64,000 bases of DNA from Vulcanimicrobiota bacterium (GCA_003168375.1 PMSI01000001.1:930001-994000), one strand, 5' to 3'. Counted from the first letter of the stretch, positions 9,536 through 18,259 are shown. Numbers and translations: made by a program. The notes: generated by a model not told the origin, from the sequence alone.

Positions 9536-9937
9536 TTAAGAAGCCTTGAGGTATCTTTCTGCGATCAGAAGGGCGGCGTAGTCGTCGATCGGCCGTCCGG
9601 GGAGCAGCATCCCGCGCGGGATCAGCCGTCGCCAGCCCCGCGGCGGGTGGTCGTCGAAGTAGCGCGCCCGGGCCAGCAGCGTCGTCTCGCGCTCGTCGAC
9701 CAGCTCGACCTGGAGGCCCAGCGTCCGCGCGATCTCGGCGACCGCCGCCGCGTTCGTCCCGCGGCCGATCGCCGCGATCGTCACCGGCGTCGCCGCGAGC
9801 AGCTCGCGCAGCCGCTCGCCGAGCCCCTCGAGCGGCGCGATCCCGAGCGTCAGCGGCTTCGCACCGAGGCAGGTGAGCAGCGCGTAACCGCACTTGCGCG
9901 TGCCCGGATCGAGCCCGAGGACCGGAGCCGGGCTCAT
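9536..9937 (-). CDS. YqgF/RuvX-like RNase H-fold nuclease
   Basis: 133 aa. The N-terminal LGLDPGTRKCGYAL carries the first catalytic Asp of the YqgF fold. VELVDERETTLLARARYF and DDYAALLIAERYL supply the later acidic residues. The family (YqgF/RuvX) processes the 5' end of pre-16S rRNA and resembles Holliday-junction resolvases. It overlaps the DUF3084 stop by 4 bases (ATGA) and is the last tightly coupled gene of the LPS-export operon. Confidence 0.85.
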   Translation of the reverse strand: MSPAPVLGLDPGTRKCGYALLTCLGAKPLTLGIAPLEGLGERLRELLAATPVTIAAIGRGTNAAAVAEIARTLGLQVELVDERETTLLARARYFDDHPPRGWRRLIPRGMLLPGRPIDDYAALLIAERYLKAS

Positions 9938-10890
9938 TTCGCGGGCTCCAGCGAGACACCCAAGACGAACAGCGAGGTGTGCGGGTACAGGACGCCTTCG
10001 GAGCGCGCGACCAGCCGGAAGCGGCCCTTCACCCGGGCGAGCTCCGCGGTCGCCGACTCGAAGCGCTGCGGATCGAAGCCGCTCGGGGGCGCAAAGAAGG
10101 GGTAGGGGAAGCCCGCCTTCGCGAGCGCGTCGAACGCGCGGGTCTCGAGCAGCCGGTAGTCCGTCGCAGCGATCGGACGCCCGCCCTCGACGTCGATCGA
10201 GGCCACCTCCTCGTTGTTGCCGTACAGCCGCCGGTCGGCCCAGGCGGCGAAGCTGAACGTCATGCGGTCGCCGCGGAAGAGATTGCTGGGCGCGACCGGC
10301 AGAAACAGCAGCGGGACGCCACGGTCACCGACGCCGCTGAAGTGGGTCCGCGCCTCCTGCAGCTCGCCCAGCAGGCCGGCCCGCACCTGTGGGTCGGAGG
10401 AGCGCTTTTGGTCCGGCAGCAGGCCCAGCCGGGCAGCCGTGACGTTCGCCGTGCGCACCGCGTCGTCGAAGAACTGCGAGAAGAGCCGCAGCTGATCGGC
10501 CTCCGGCAGCGTCACGTCGATCACGACGCCTTGCGCCACCGGCGAGGCCTTGGTCACGGCGATGTTGTTGTTGCGGGTCGTATTGAGCTCGTTCTCCTGC
10601 GCGACCGCCTGCGCTTGGAGTTGGTTGATCGTTGCGTTGAGCTGGCCGATGCGGAAGAACGCCGTCCGGACGACGCTGGAGCCGATCAGCGCCGCCAGCG
10701 TGACGGAGAGCGCGATCAGCATCCCGGTCGCGACCGCGACGACCGTCGACGTGTACTTCGGGCGCAGGCCGAACAGCGTCAGCCGTTTGCGGCCGACCTG
10801 GTGCCCGACGCGGTCGCCGATGTACGCGATGACCCCGGCGACGATCGTGATCGCCAGGATGAGCGCGATCCCGGGGAGGTCGGCGACCAT
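9934..10890 (-). CDS. DUF3084-family membrane protein
   Basis: 318 aa. Two transmembrane segments (about 5-28 and 52-78) flank the signature IGDRVGHQVGRKRLTLFGLRPKYTS, characteristic of DUF3084. A short coiled coil (QLNATINQLQAQAVAQENEL) and a C-terminal soluble domain follow. The family occurs in Cyanobacteria, Deinococcus and related diderms; its function is unknown. The ATG at 10890 shares one base with the lptF stop (TGATG), which decides the start over the longer in-frame extension. Its place inside the Lpt operon suggests a link to LPS transport or envelope assembly (inference). Confidence 0.85.
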   Translation of the reverse strand: MVADLPGIALILAITIVAGVIAYIGDRVGHQVGRKRLTLFGLRPKYTSTVVAVATGMLIALSVTLAALIGSSVVRTAFFRIGQLNATINQLQAQAVAQENELNTTRNNNIAVTKASPVAQGVVIDVTLPEADQLRLFSQFFDDAVRTANVTAARLGLLPDQKRSSDPQVRAGLLGELQEARTHFSGVGDRGVPLLFLPVAPSNLFRGDRMTFSFAAWADRRLYGNNEEVASIDVEGGRPIAATDYRLLETRAFDALAKAGFPYPFFAPPSGFDPQRFESATAELARVKGRFRLVARSEGVLYPHTSLFVLGVSLEPAK

Positions 10891-12035
10891 CAGACGCGCG
10901 AGGCGCGCCGCAGCAGCGACGCTCCGATGATGGTGAAGAACAGGTTGGGGGTCCACGCGGCGGGGCCGGCCAGCCACGTCGCGATGCTGCCGATGGACAA
11001 GAAAATCGTCGAGATCACGTAGTACACGAACACGATGGCGACGGCGAGCCCGAAGCCCAGCCCCGTCCCGCCGCCGCGCACGGGGCGGAGCCCGAACGGG
11101 ACCGCGATCAGGGTGAACACGAACGCGGCGAACGGGCGCGCGAGCTTCGATGCATATGTTGCGGTGAAGAGGTTGCGCTGCTGAGGCGAGAGCTGTCCCG
11201 AGTCGAGCCGTTCCTTGATCTCGGCGCGCGAGAGGTCCTCCGGGTTGCTGATCTCGATTTTTTGCTTCGCAATCTGGTTGGGCCGCTCGCCGATGTCGAC
11301 GGTGGCGTGCGGCGCGAACTGGGTCGCGACCCCGCCGTCGGCGTCGAAGTGGTAGGTGGTCGAGTTTTCGAACGTCCAGGTCGGGGGGTCGTACCGTGCG
11401 CGGTCGGCGACGATGAACTCCCGCGGCTTCTGCTGCGCGTCGTAACGAATCACGGTCACGCCGAGCAGCGTCTGCGTCGCGACGTCGAGCCCGCTCGCGA
11501 TAGTGATCTGCTTCCCGCCGCCGGGGAGCGCCAACACCGCCTGTAGGTTGGAGGATGCCGGCGAGACGTGCTCGATCGCCTGCTGTCTCACGTATGCGGC
11601 CTTGTCATTCGCGAACGGGACGAAGAGCTCTTGGACGGCCAGCGAAAAAAGCGAGACGATCAGCCCGACGACGAGCAGCGGCGCAACGATGCGGGAGAGC
11701 GAGATCCCGCCGGCCTTCATCGCGGTGACCTCGCTCTCGCTCGAGAGCCGCTGCATCGCCAGGAGCGTACCCAGCAGCATCGCCATCGGAATCACCAGCA
11801 GCAGATACGCGGGCATGTCCCACAGGAAATACTCGACCGCCGCCCAGAGCGGCGCGTGCTGCTCGGAGACCAGCCGGCCGATGGCGAGGATCTGGGTCGC
11901 GACGAAGATCAGCGTGAACGCCGAGAGCCCGAACAGCGACGGGCCGCCGAGCTCGCCGACGAGATAGCGGTCGAGGATCGTCGGCCGCCACGGCGCGCGC
12001 GGGCGCGTGTGCCCGAGCGCGGGGGCCGCATTCAC
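10890..12035 (-). CDS. lptF: LptF/LptG-family LPS export permease
   Basis: 381 aa YjgP/YjgQ-family inner-membrane permease. It pairs with LptB ATPase to extract LPS and feed it to the periplasmic bridge. Three N-terminal transmembrane helices (ILDRYLVGELGGPSLFGLSAFTLIFVATQIL and two following) precede a beta-jellyroll periplasmic domain (about 150-275, containing LGVTVIRYDAQQKPREFIVADRARYD). Three C-terminal helices follow. It is the only permease of this type here; a second subunit may be encoded elsewhere, or it may act as a homodimer. It overlaps lptB and the DUF3084 gene. Confidence 0.9.
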   Translation of the reverse strand: MNAAPALGHTRPRAPWRPTILDRYLVGELGGPSLFGLSAFTLIFVATQILAIGRLVSEQHAPLWAAVEYFLWDMPAYLLLVIPMAMLLGTLLAMQRLSSESEVTAMKAGGISLSRIVAPLLVVGLIVSLFSLAVQELFVPFANDKAAYVRQQAIEHVSPASSNLQAVLALPGGGKQITIASGLDVATQTLLGVTVIRYDAQQKPREFIVADRARYDPPTWTFENSTTYHFDADGGVATQFAPHATVDIGERPNQIAKQKIEISNPEDLSRAEIKERLDSGQLSPQQRNLFTATYASKLARPFAAFVFTLIAVPFGLRPVRGGGTGLGFGLAVAIVFVYYVISTIFLSIGSIATWLAGPAAWTPNLFFTIIGASLLRRASRV

Positions 12036-12775
12036 AGGCGAAAGCTCTCGCCGAGATAGAAGCGGCGCGCGACCGGCGAGTCGAGCACGTCTTGCGCGGT
12101 CCCGCTGACCTCGATCTTGCCGTCGTTGAGGATATACGCGCGGTCGACGATCGCGAGCGTCTCGCGCACCTGATGGTCGGTGATCAGGATGCCGAGTCCG
12201 CGATCGCGCAGCTGGCGGATCATCGCTTGGATGTCGGCGACCGCGATCGGGTCGATCCCGGTGAAGGGCTCGTCGAGCAGCAGAAACGCCGGTTCGGTCG
12301 CGATCGCGCGGGCGATCTCGACGCGCCGGCGTTCACCGCCCGAGAGCGAGTCGCCGCGGGCATCGACGAACTGCGCGAGGCCGAACTCGGCCAGCAGCTC
12401 GGGGAGACGGCGCTCGCGCTCGGCAAACGGAACGCCGTTCATCTCCCAGATCAAGCGCAGGTTGTCCCCGACGGAGAGTTTCCGGAAGATCGAGTTCTCC
12501 TGCGAGAGGTAGCCGATCCCGGCGCGCGCCCGCTCGTGCATCGGCGCGCTGGTGATCTCGCGTGCACTGCCGTCGCGTTCGAGCACGACGGTGCCGCCGT
12601 CGGGACGGATGAGCCCGACGACCATGTAGAACGTGGTCGTCTTTCCGGCCCCGTTGGGTCCGAGCAATCCGACGACTTCGCCGCGCTGCACCTCGGCGCT
12701 GATACCCTTGACGACGGTGCGCTGCCCGTAGCGCTTCTCGAGATCACGCAGCACGATCCGGTCGCGGTCGATCAT
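12032..12775 (-). CDS. lptB: LPS export ABC transporter ATPase
   Basis: 247 aa cytoplasmic ATPase that powers LPS extraction. Walker A is GPNGAGKTTTFYMVVGL, Q-loop LSQENSIFRKLSV, signature LSGGERRRVEIARA, Walker B FLLLDEPFTGIDP and H-loop LITDHQVRETL. The sequence IFRKLSVGDNL and the length are typical of LptB rather than of other ABC ATPases. It overlaps lptF (ATGA) downstream and the lptC-like gene upstream, forming lptC-lptB-lptF. Confidence 0.95.
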   Translation of the reverse strand: MIDRDRIVLRDLEKRYGQRTVVKGISAEVQRGEVVGLLGPNGAGKTTTFYMVVGLIRPDGGTVVLERDGSAREITSAPMHERARAGIGYLSQENSIFRKLSVGDNLRLIWEMNGVPFAERERRLPELLAEFGLAQFVDARGDSLSGGERRRVEIARAIATEPAFLLLDEPFTGIDPIAVADIQAMIRQLRDRGLGILITDHQVRETLAIVDRAYILNDGKIEVSGTAQDVLDSPVARRFYLGESFRL

Positions 12776-13356
12776 ACGCCGTTCCCCGTCACGCGCACGT
12801 CCTGCAGCTTGACGTCGCCGTCGAGATGCTGGCCGCCCAGCTGCAGGCCGTTCGGCGCGCTGAGCTGCACGTTGCCCTCGCCGCGGAAGCGCTCGGTGCG
12901 GCCGTTGTAGGTCAGCGTGTCGCAGGTCAGGACGCTGCCGCTGCTGGTGTGGGCATGGACACCTCCGCTCATCACCACCGTCTTGTCCCGTTCGAAGACG
13001 CGGGCCTTCGGCGCGTCGGCGATCGTCGTCGTCCCGCTCTTGTCGACGAAGGTGACGTGTGGCTGCTCGAGCTCGCCCCTCCCCTGCTCGGTGCCGTAGC
13101 GCTGCGCGACCCCCGAGAGTGCGCGGATCGTGTAGACCTTGCGCCCATGCAGACTCTCCACGATGGTGACGTACTGCCCGTTACCGCCGCGCGTTTCGAC
13201 GTGGATCGGTACGGTCGTCGGGGTAGACGACGCGGCCGGAACCGCGGAGGCCCGAGCGGAGGCGCCCGGCGCGCCGGCCGAACCGCTCGGCGGGGCATGC
13301 GGCGCGCAGCCGGCGGCGAGCACCAGGAGTGCCGCGAGCGACCTAGCGGAGCGCAT
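12772..13356 (-). CDS. LptC-like lipoprotein
   Basis: 194 aa. The lipobox LVLAAGC predicts a lipid-anchored protein. A Ser/Ala/Pro-rich spacer (to about 47) precedes an OstA/LptC-type repeat region (RALSGVAQRYGTEQGRGELEQPHVTFVD, AKARVFERDKTVVMSGGVHAHTSSGSVLTCDTLTYN, RGEGNVQLSAPNGLQL). The alternating 'V.L.G.V......G..L....L.Y' pattern is that of LptC/LptA jellyrolls. It probably receives LPS from LptF and passes it to an LptA-like bridge. It overlaps lptB by 4 bases. An LptA rather than LptC role cannot be excluded. Confidence 0.8.
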   Translation of the reverse strand: MRSARSLAALLVLAAGCAPHAPPSGSAGAPGASARASAVPAASSTPTTVPIHVETRGGNGQYVTIVESLHGRKVYTIRALSGVAQRYGTEQGRGELEQPHVTFVDKSGTTTIADAPKARVFERDKTVVMSGGVHAHTSSGSVLTCDTLTYNGRTERFRGEGNVQLSAPNGLQLGGQHLDGDVKLQDVRVTGNGV

Positions 13357-14533
13357 CGGTGCGGATCACGGCGACGCCGAGCGTCGTAACCATAAGGCAG
13401 AGCGGAAACATGAGGCTCAGCGTGTTGATCGCGCTGTCGGCGAGCAGCGCGATCAAGGCGGCGGCGAGGCTGAACCCGAGGGCGCGAGGCAGCGCGGCGG
13501 CGCCCCGGGCGCCACGCAGCAGCTGTCGCAGGAGGATGCCGAACGAGACGGTGAGGGTCACGATCGCCACGATACCGCCGTCGGCTGCGAACGCTATCGG
13601 AAGCGAGTGCGGGTCGAATGCGACGGCGGTCGTGGTCCCCGGCGCGTCGGGCGGGCGGAGCTCGCCGTAGGTCCTTGGAAACGCGAACGGCCCGACGCCC
13701 AGTAGCGGAAACCGCTCGAACGTGGTGAGCCCGGCCCGCCAGGCGACCGCCCGCGCTTCGGTGTCGCGCGGATTGTGATGCTGGGCGCCGGCCAGCGCAT
13801 CGAGCCCGATCCCGGCCAGCGCCACCACGACGGCGGCGACCAGCAAGATCCGCGCACGGGCCGCGAGCGCGTAGACGGCCACACCGATCACGGCCGAGAG
13901 CGCTCCCCAGCGTGAGAACGTCGCGCCGAGCGTGACGACCAGGACGATCGCGCACAGCGTCGCGAGGCGGTCGCGGCCACGCGATGCCACTGCGAGCGGG
14001 ACGGCGAGTCCGAGCCCGGCGAGCGTGAACGCCGCCAGCTCGTTCGGGTTCAAAAACGTCCCGACTGCCCGTCCGTTGTCGAAGGCGTAGAGCGCCGCCG
14101 GGCGCTTGGTGACCAGCATCGCCAGCGCGAGCAGCGAGGCGAGCAGGGCCGCCCACAGGAACGTCCGGATGCAGAGCCGGATCGTCGCGGCGTCCGCCTC
14201 GCGGGCGATCACCAATCCGGCGGCGCCCAGCCCGGTGACGAACGCGCCCAGCCCGATCCCCAGCGTCGGGTCGAAGCCGGTCACCGCAGCCAGAATCGTC
14301 GCCAACCCGGGCGCGAGGAACGCGAAGGTCAACCAATCGCGGCGGGCGGCGCGGATCGCCGCCGGCACGATCGCCGCCAAGGCGGCGAGGCCCGCGAAGG
14401 CGATCGCCACCGTCAGCCCGCGCGGGACGAGCGGTGGGATCCCGGGACCGGCCGGGAACAGCGCGGCAAACGTTCCGTACAGCGGGATGATTGCGAACAG
14501 CACCGCCAGGGCGATCGGGGTGACGCGCTTCAT
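13343..14533 (-). CDS. O-antigen ligase / polymerase-like (Wzy_C) membrane protein
   Basis: 396 aa with about 10-12 hydrophobic segments. The periplasmic loop around residues 265-325 has the Wzy_C features: DTEARAVAWRAGLTTFERFPLLGVGPFAF, and the FDPHSLPIAFAADGG motif with the conserved His. Such proteins join O-antigen or other glycans to lipid A-core (WaaL) or polymerise repeat units. Its place between the LpxB-related gene and the Lpt genes fits LPS decoration before export (inference). Its 3' end overlaps the lptC-like start by 14 bases and its ATG overlaps the upstream stop. Confidence 0.85.
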   Translation of the reverse strand: MKRVTPIALAVLFAIIPLYGTFAALFPAGPGIPPLVPRGLTVAIAFAGLAALAAIVPAAIRAARRDWLTFAFLAPGLATILAAVTGFDPTLGIGLGAFVTGLGAAGLVIAREADAATIRLCIRTFLWAALLASLLALAMLVTKRPAALYAFDNGRAVGTFLNPNELAAFTLAGLGLAVPLAVASRGRDRLATLCAIVLVVTLGATFSRWGALSAVIGVAVYALAARARILLVAAVVVALAGIGLDALAGAQHHNPRDTEARAVAWRAGLTTFERFPLLGVGPFAFPRTYGELRPPDAPGTTTAVAFDPHSLPIAFAADGGIVAIVTLTVSFGILLRQLLRGARGAAALPRALGFSLAAALIALLADSAINTLSLMFPLCLMVTTLGVAVIRTDALR

Positions 14534-15618
14534 GCGGCCCCCGCCAGCGCGACCACCGACGCGGCGATCGCGCGCGCTCCGCCCGGGCCGCCCATGCGGT
14601 CGCGTCCCACTGCGCCCATTCGCGCGCGGCGGACGTCGTCGGCGAGCAGCTCCGCGACCGCGGCGGCGGCAGGTCCGGGCTCACCGGGGACGATCAGCAG
14701 CGCATCCCCGAGCAGCGCCATTTGGCGCTTTCGATACCAGGCGTCGCGCGGCGCGTCCTCGAGCTCGAGCGCGACGACCGGAAGGCCCTCGGCCGCCGCT
14801 GCCTCGTTCGCCGTCCCGCTCTGCCCGATCGCCAGCGTCGCGCCGTGCAGCAGCGCTCCGAGCGGCCCGGTCCACGCGCGCAGGCCGCCGCGCTGCAGCG
14901 CGGGCTCGAACCGATCCTCGCGCAGGTTCGGCGCGACCGAGAGCACTGCGTCGGGCTGCGCGCCGCGCGCCCGCAGCGCGGCCACGACGTTGGCGATGTG
15001 CACTGCGTCGGCGTACGCGCGCTCCCGCGAGCCCGGCAGCAGCGCCAAGCGCAGCGGCGCCCGCCAGTCGACGCGCGCGCTCGTCGCGAGCAAGTCGACG
15101 ATCACGTTGCCCGGCGCCTCGGCCTGCACGCCGTGCGCGCGCAGATCGTGCGCGGTCGCCGCGTCGCGCACGAAGATCCGCTGCGCGGCTCGCAGGATGC
15201 GCCGTTCGCCCGGTCCGTACGCGGCGACGTAGACGCTCTTGGCGGTGCCGACGTACGCCAGCGGAGCCCGCGGGATCCGGGCCAGCGCGCACGCATACGC
15301 ATCGCCCACCGCGACGACCGCCGCGTACCGCCGCTCGCGCCGGGCCGCGCGCAAGAAGCCGATCTGGCGCGCGAAAAGCGCGAGAAACCCGGCGCCCAGA
15401 TCGCGCACGAACGCGCGCGCGTTCCCCATCGCGACGAGCCCGCCCGACGGCATCGCGCGCTGCGGCCCGACATCGGGGAAATCGCCGCCGCCCAGTCGCT
15501 CGCCGACCAGCGCGAAGTGTTCGGTCCGCAGGTTCGCGAGCGCGCGCGTCTCCTGCGCGATCCGCGCCGCGATCGCCGCCTCGCCGTGACCGTTCGAAAC
15601 AAACAGAACGCTAGGCAC
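14530..15618 (-). CDS. Lipid-A-disaccharide synthase-related protein
   Basis: 362 aa GT-B protein resembling LpxB but distinct from the true lpxB upstream. It begins VLFVSNGHGEAAIAARIA, with NGHGE in place of LpxB's GEASGD. It has LPGSRERAYADAVHI in the C-terminal half and IGQSGTANEAAAAEGLPVVAL near the end. A 'lipid-A-disaccharide synthase-related' family of this kind is known from Cyanobacteria and Deinococcus-like bacteria, with unassigned function. It overlaps the phosphoesterase 3' end by 8 bases. It probably adds a sugar to a lipid precursor (inference). Confidence 0.82.
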   Translation of the reverse strand: MPSVLFVSNGHGEAAIAARIAQETRALANLRTEHFALVGERLGGGDFPDVGPQRAMPSGGLVAMGNARAFVRDLGAGFLALFARQIGFLRAARRERRYAAVVAVGDAYACALARIPRAPLAYVGTAKSVYVAAYGPGERRILRAAQRIFVRDAATAHDLRAHGVQAEAPGNVIVDLLATSARVDWRAPLRLALLPGSRERAYADAVHIANVVAALRARGAQPDAVLSVAPNLREDRFEPALQRGGLRAWTGPLGALLHGATLAIGQSGTANEAAAAEGLPVVALELEDAPRDAWYRKRQMALLGDALLIVPGEPGPAAAAVAELLADDVRRARMGAVGRDRMGGPGGARAIAASVVALAGAA

Positions 15619-16360
15619 GGGTGAGTGGCTCTAACGCGAAGTCGGTGATGCGCGCGCGACCCGACGCGTCCTTCGCGAGCTCGGTGCGCGATGCGAACCG
15701 GCCGTACGGCCCGGCGTGAACGATCGGCACGCCGCCGACCAGCTCGGGCTCGGGCAGCGTGTCGTGACTGTGGCCGCCCAGGATCAGCTCGAGCCGCGGC
15801 ACGCGCTGCGCGAGCAGCCGGTCGTGACGCAGGCCGAGGTGCGAGAGCGCGATCAGCGTCGTACCGGCCGGCGTCGTCTCCGCCATCCGCCGTGCGACCT
15901 CGACCGGGTCGAGGAAACGCCAGCCGAAGAGCCGCTCCCAGGGCGATCCGGAGGGATACTGCACCACCAGCAATCCGAAGAAGCGCAGCGTCCACGGCGT
16001 AGCTTGTCCTGAGCTCGTCGAAGGATCGGCGCGTTCCAGCACGACGTCGGCCGTGAACGGCAGCGGGCGGCCCTTCGCGTCGATCAGGTTCGCGCAGGTC
16101 AGCGGGTGTCGCATCTGCGCGGCGCGCGCGCGCACCGCGCCGAACACGTAGTGGAACTCGCGGTTGCCCATCGCCTGCACGTCGACGTGGGCGGCGTCCA
16201 ACTCGGTGAGCACCGGTTCTTTCCGGTGGTACACGGTCTGCGAACCGCGCAGCGCGTCGCCGCAGTCGGCGTACACTCCCGGTTTCGCGGCACGTAGCGC
16301 GTTGATCGGCGCAGCGATGTGCCGCCGGTCGTGCACATCGCTCGTGTGATAGACGCGCAT
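15611..16360 (-). CDS. Cytoplasmic calcineurin-like phosphoesterase (candidate LpxH replacement)
   Basis: 249 aa metallophosphoesterase of the UshA/5'-nucleotidase type. Metal-ligand motifs are HTSDVHDR (5-12), ADCGDA (31-36), GNREFHY (the family GNHE motif, with Arg for His) and LILGGHSHD. No signal peptide is visible, unlike most UshA-type enzymes, so it should act in the cytosol. It starts 2 bases after lpxB. The Raetz pathway needs a UDP-2,3-diacylglucosamine pyrophosphatase (LpxH, LpxG or LpxI) between LpxA/D and LpxB; LpxH and LpxG are calcineurin-like and none is recognisable here, so this gene is the best local candidate (inference). Residues DPSTSSGQA come from an in-frame REP-like insert. 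Confidence 0.8.
   Translation of the reverse strand: MRVYHTSDVHDRRHIAAPINALRAAKPGVYADCGDALRGSQTVYHRKEPVLTELDAAHVDVQAMGNREFHYVFGAVRARAAQMRHPLTCANLIDAKGRPLPFTADVVLERADPSTSSGQATPWTLRFFGLLVVQYPSGSPWERLFGWRFLDPVEVARRMAETTPAGTTLIALSHLGLRHDRLLAQRVPRLELILGGHSHDTLPEPELVGGVPIVHAGPYGRFASRTELAKDASGRARITDFALEPLTRA
16001..16027. repeat. REP-like element inside the phosphoesterase gene
   Basis: TCCTGAGCTCGTCGAAGG (16008-16025) is almost identical to the repeat upstream of dnaX (16 of 18 bases). It is read in frame on the minus strand as DPSTSSGQA. The insert falls in a loop between VVLERA and TPWTLRFFGL, away from the metal-ligand motifs, so the protein is probably still functional. Confidence 0.75.
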
Positions 16361-16362
16361 GG

Positions 16363-17469
16363 TTAGGTCTCGCGTACCGTGGAGAGGACCCAGTCGGCGT
16401 TACGCTGGAGCGAATCGGGCGGGCCGAGCGCGGCGCGGACGCGCGCGAAGCCGTCGCGCTGCTGCGCGGGGTGCGCGAGGAGATCGAGCAGCGCGTCGGC
16501 GAGCGCGGCCGGGGTCGCGGCTTCTTGCAGCAGCTCCGGCACGACGAGCTCGTCGAGCACCAGGTTCGGAAGCGTCACGTACTTGCCGCGGTAGACACGC
16601 CGCGCGATCTTCGCCTGCGGGGCGGAGAGGACGTAGAGCGCGACCGCGGGCGTCTCGATCAGCGACGCTTCGAGCACCGCCGTGCCGGATGCGATCGCGG
16701 CGGCGTCTGCTTCGCGCAGCGCCGCGCGCGCGTCGCGCACGACCTCGACGGGGAGCGGGGAGCGGAATGAGAGCAGGTGCTCGGCGTGCCGCTGCGCGTC
16801 GTCGTCCGCAGCGACCAGCAGCGCGCGCACGTTCGGCCGCACCTCGCGCACGCGCGCGATCGCATCGAGCAGCCGCGGCGTGTGCCGCTCGATCTCACCG
16901 GCGCGGCTGCCGGGCAGCAGCGCGACGAGCCCACCGTCCGCCGGCGGCGCATCGCGCGGCCCGCGCGGGGCGATCGTCGAGACCATCGGATGGCCGACGT
17001 AGCCGATCGGAAGCCCGAGCGAGCGATAGAACTCGGCTTGGTGCCGAAAGATCGTCAGTGCATCGCAGAGCGATGCGACCCGGCGCGCGCGGTGCACGCT
17101 GTCAAGCCACGCGGACGGGGGCGCGTAGTGGACGATCGGCTTCGCGTAGCCGAGCCCGCGAAGGATGCGCGCGAGCCGTAGGTTGAACGCGCCGAAGTCG
17201 ACCAGCACGATCAAGTCGGGCGGCTCCCGCCACAGCGCGAACGCCACCCGCAGCCCGGCAGAGAACGTCCGCGGCAGCCGGCGGATCGCCTCGAAGACGC
17301 CCAGCGAGGCCCAGCCGCGGTTGCGCTGCACGATGCGAACCCCTGCGTGCTCCAAGCGCGCGTCGCCGATACCCTCGGCGTCGATCGCGGCGCGCGTGCG
17401 CATCGCACCGAGCAGCTCGGCCGCGAGCAGCTCGCCCGAGGCCTCACCCGTCGAGAAGAACACGCGCAT
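16363..17469 (-). CDS. lpxB: Lipid-A-disaccharide synthase
   Basis: 368 aa GT-B enzyme condensing UDP-2,3-diacylglucosamine and lipid X into the lipid A disaccharide. The N-terminal MRVFFSTGEASGELLAAEL is the LpxB signature. LIVLVDFGAFNLRLAR and VHYAPPSAWLDSVHRARRVA match the conserved core, and VALLPGSRAGEIERHTPRLL is the nucleotide-sugar half. It lies 20 bases downstream of lpxA and 2 bases upstream of the phosphoesterase, in a lipid A operon running lpxD-lpxC-fabZ-lpxA-lpxB. Confidence 0.96.
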   Translation of the reverse strand: MRVFFSTGEASGELLAAELLGAMRTRAAIDAEGIGDARLEHAGVRIVQRNRGWASLGVFEAIRRLPRTFSAGLRVAFALWREPPDLIVLVDFGAFNLRLARILRGLGYAKPIVHYAPPSAWLDSVHRARRVASLCDALTIFRHQAEFYRSLGLPIGYVGHPMVSTIAPRGPRDAPPADGGLVALLPGSRAGEIERHTPRLLDAIARVREVRPNVRALLVAADDDAQRHAEHLLSFRSPLPVEVVRDARAALREADAAAIASGTAVLEASLIETPAVALYVLSAPQAKIARRVYRGKYVTLPNLVLDELVVPELLQEAATPAALADALLDLLAHPAQQRDGFARVRAALGPPDSLQRNADWVLSTVRET

Positions 17470-17489
17470 AGTAGCGGCGCCCGCGATCT

Positions 17490-18259
17490 CTATTTCAAGA
17501 TCCCGCGTTCGGAGCCGGCTTCGAGGAAGGCGAGAAGCGTGCGGCCTTCTTCCGTCTGGACCGTTTCGCGCAGCGCTTTGACGGCTTGGGTGGTGTTCTT
17601 GTCCGACTGGTAGATCGTCTTGTACGCCTCCTTCAGCTCGGTCAACACGTCGCGCGCGAAGCCTGCGCGGCGCAAACCGACCAGGTTGAGGCCGTAGACT
17701 TGCGGTGGCGTGCCGTCGGCGAGCAGATACGGCGGCAGGTCGCGCCCGAGCTTCGAATAGCCGCCGACGAACGCGTAGCGCCCGATCCGCACGTGCTGGT
17801 GCACGCCCGCCATCGCGCTGACGACCGCGTGGTCCTCGACGACGACGTGGCCGGCGAGCTGGGCGAGATTCGACATCGTCACGTTGTTGCCAACGCGGCA
17901 GTTGTGCGCGACGTGGCCGTAGGCCAGGATCAGGCAGTCGTCGCCGACCGACGTCAGGCCGCCGGCGTCGGCGGTCCCGCGGTGGATCGACACGTACTCG
18001 CGGATCACGGTACGCGCACCGATCGTCGTGTAGGAGACCTCGTCCTCTTCCGCTTTGCGATCCTGCGACGGCGCGCCGATGGTGGCGAACGGATGGATCA
18101 TCGTGTCCTCGCCGATCGTCGTTCGCCCGGTGACGACGACGTGCGCGAGCAGCGTTGCGCGCGCCCCGAGCGTAACGTGCTTCCCGACGACGCAGTACGG
18201 CCCGACGTCCGCGTTCTTGCTGATGTTCGCGTTGGGATGAACGATCGCGCTGGGATGGA

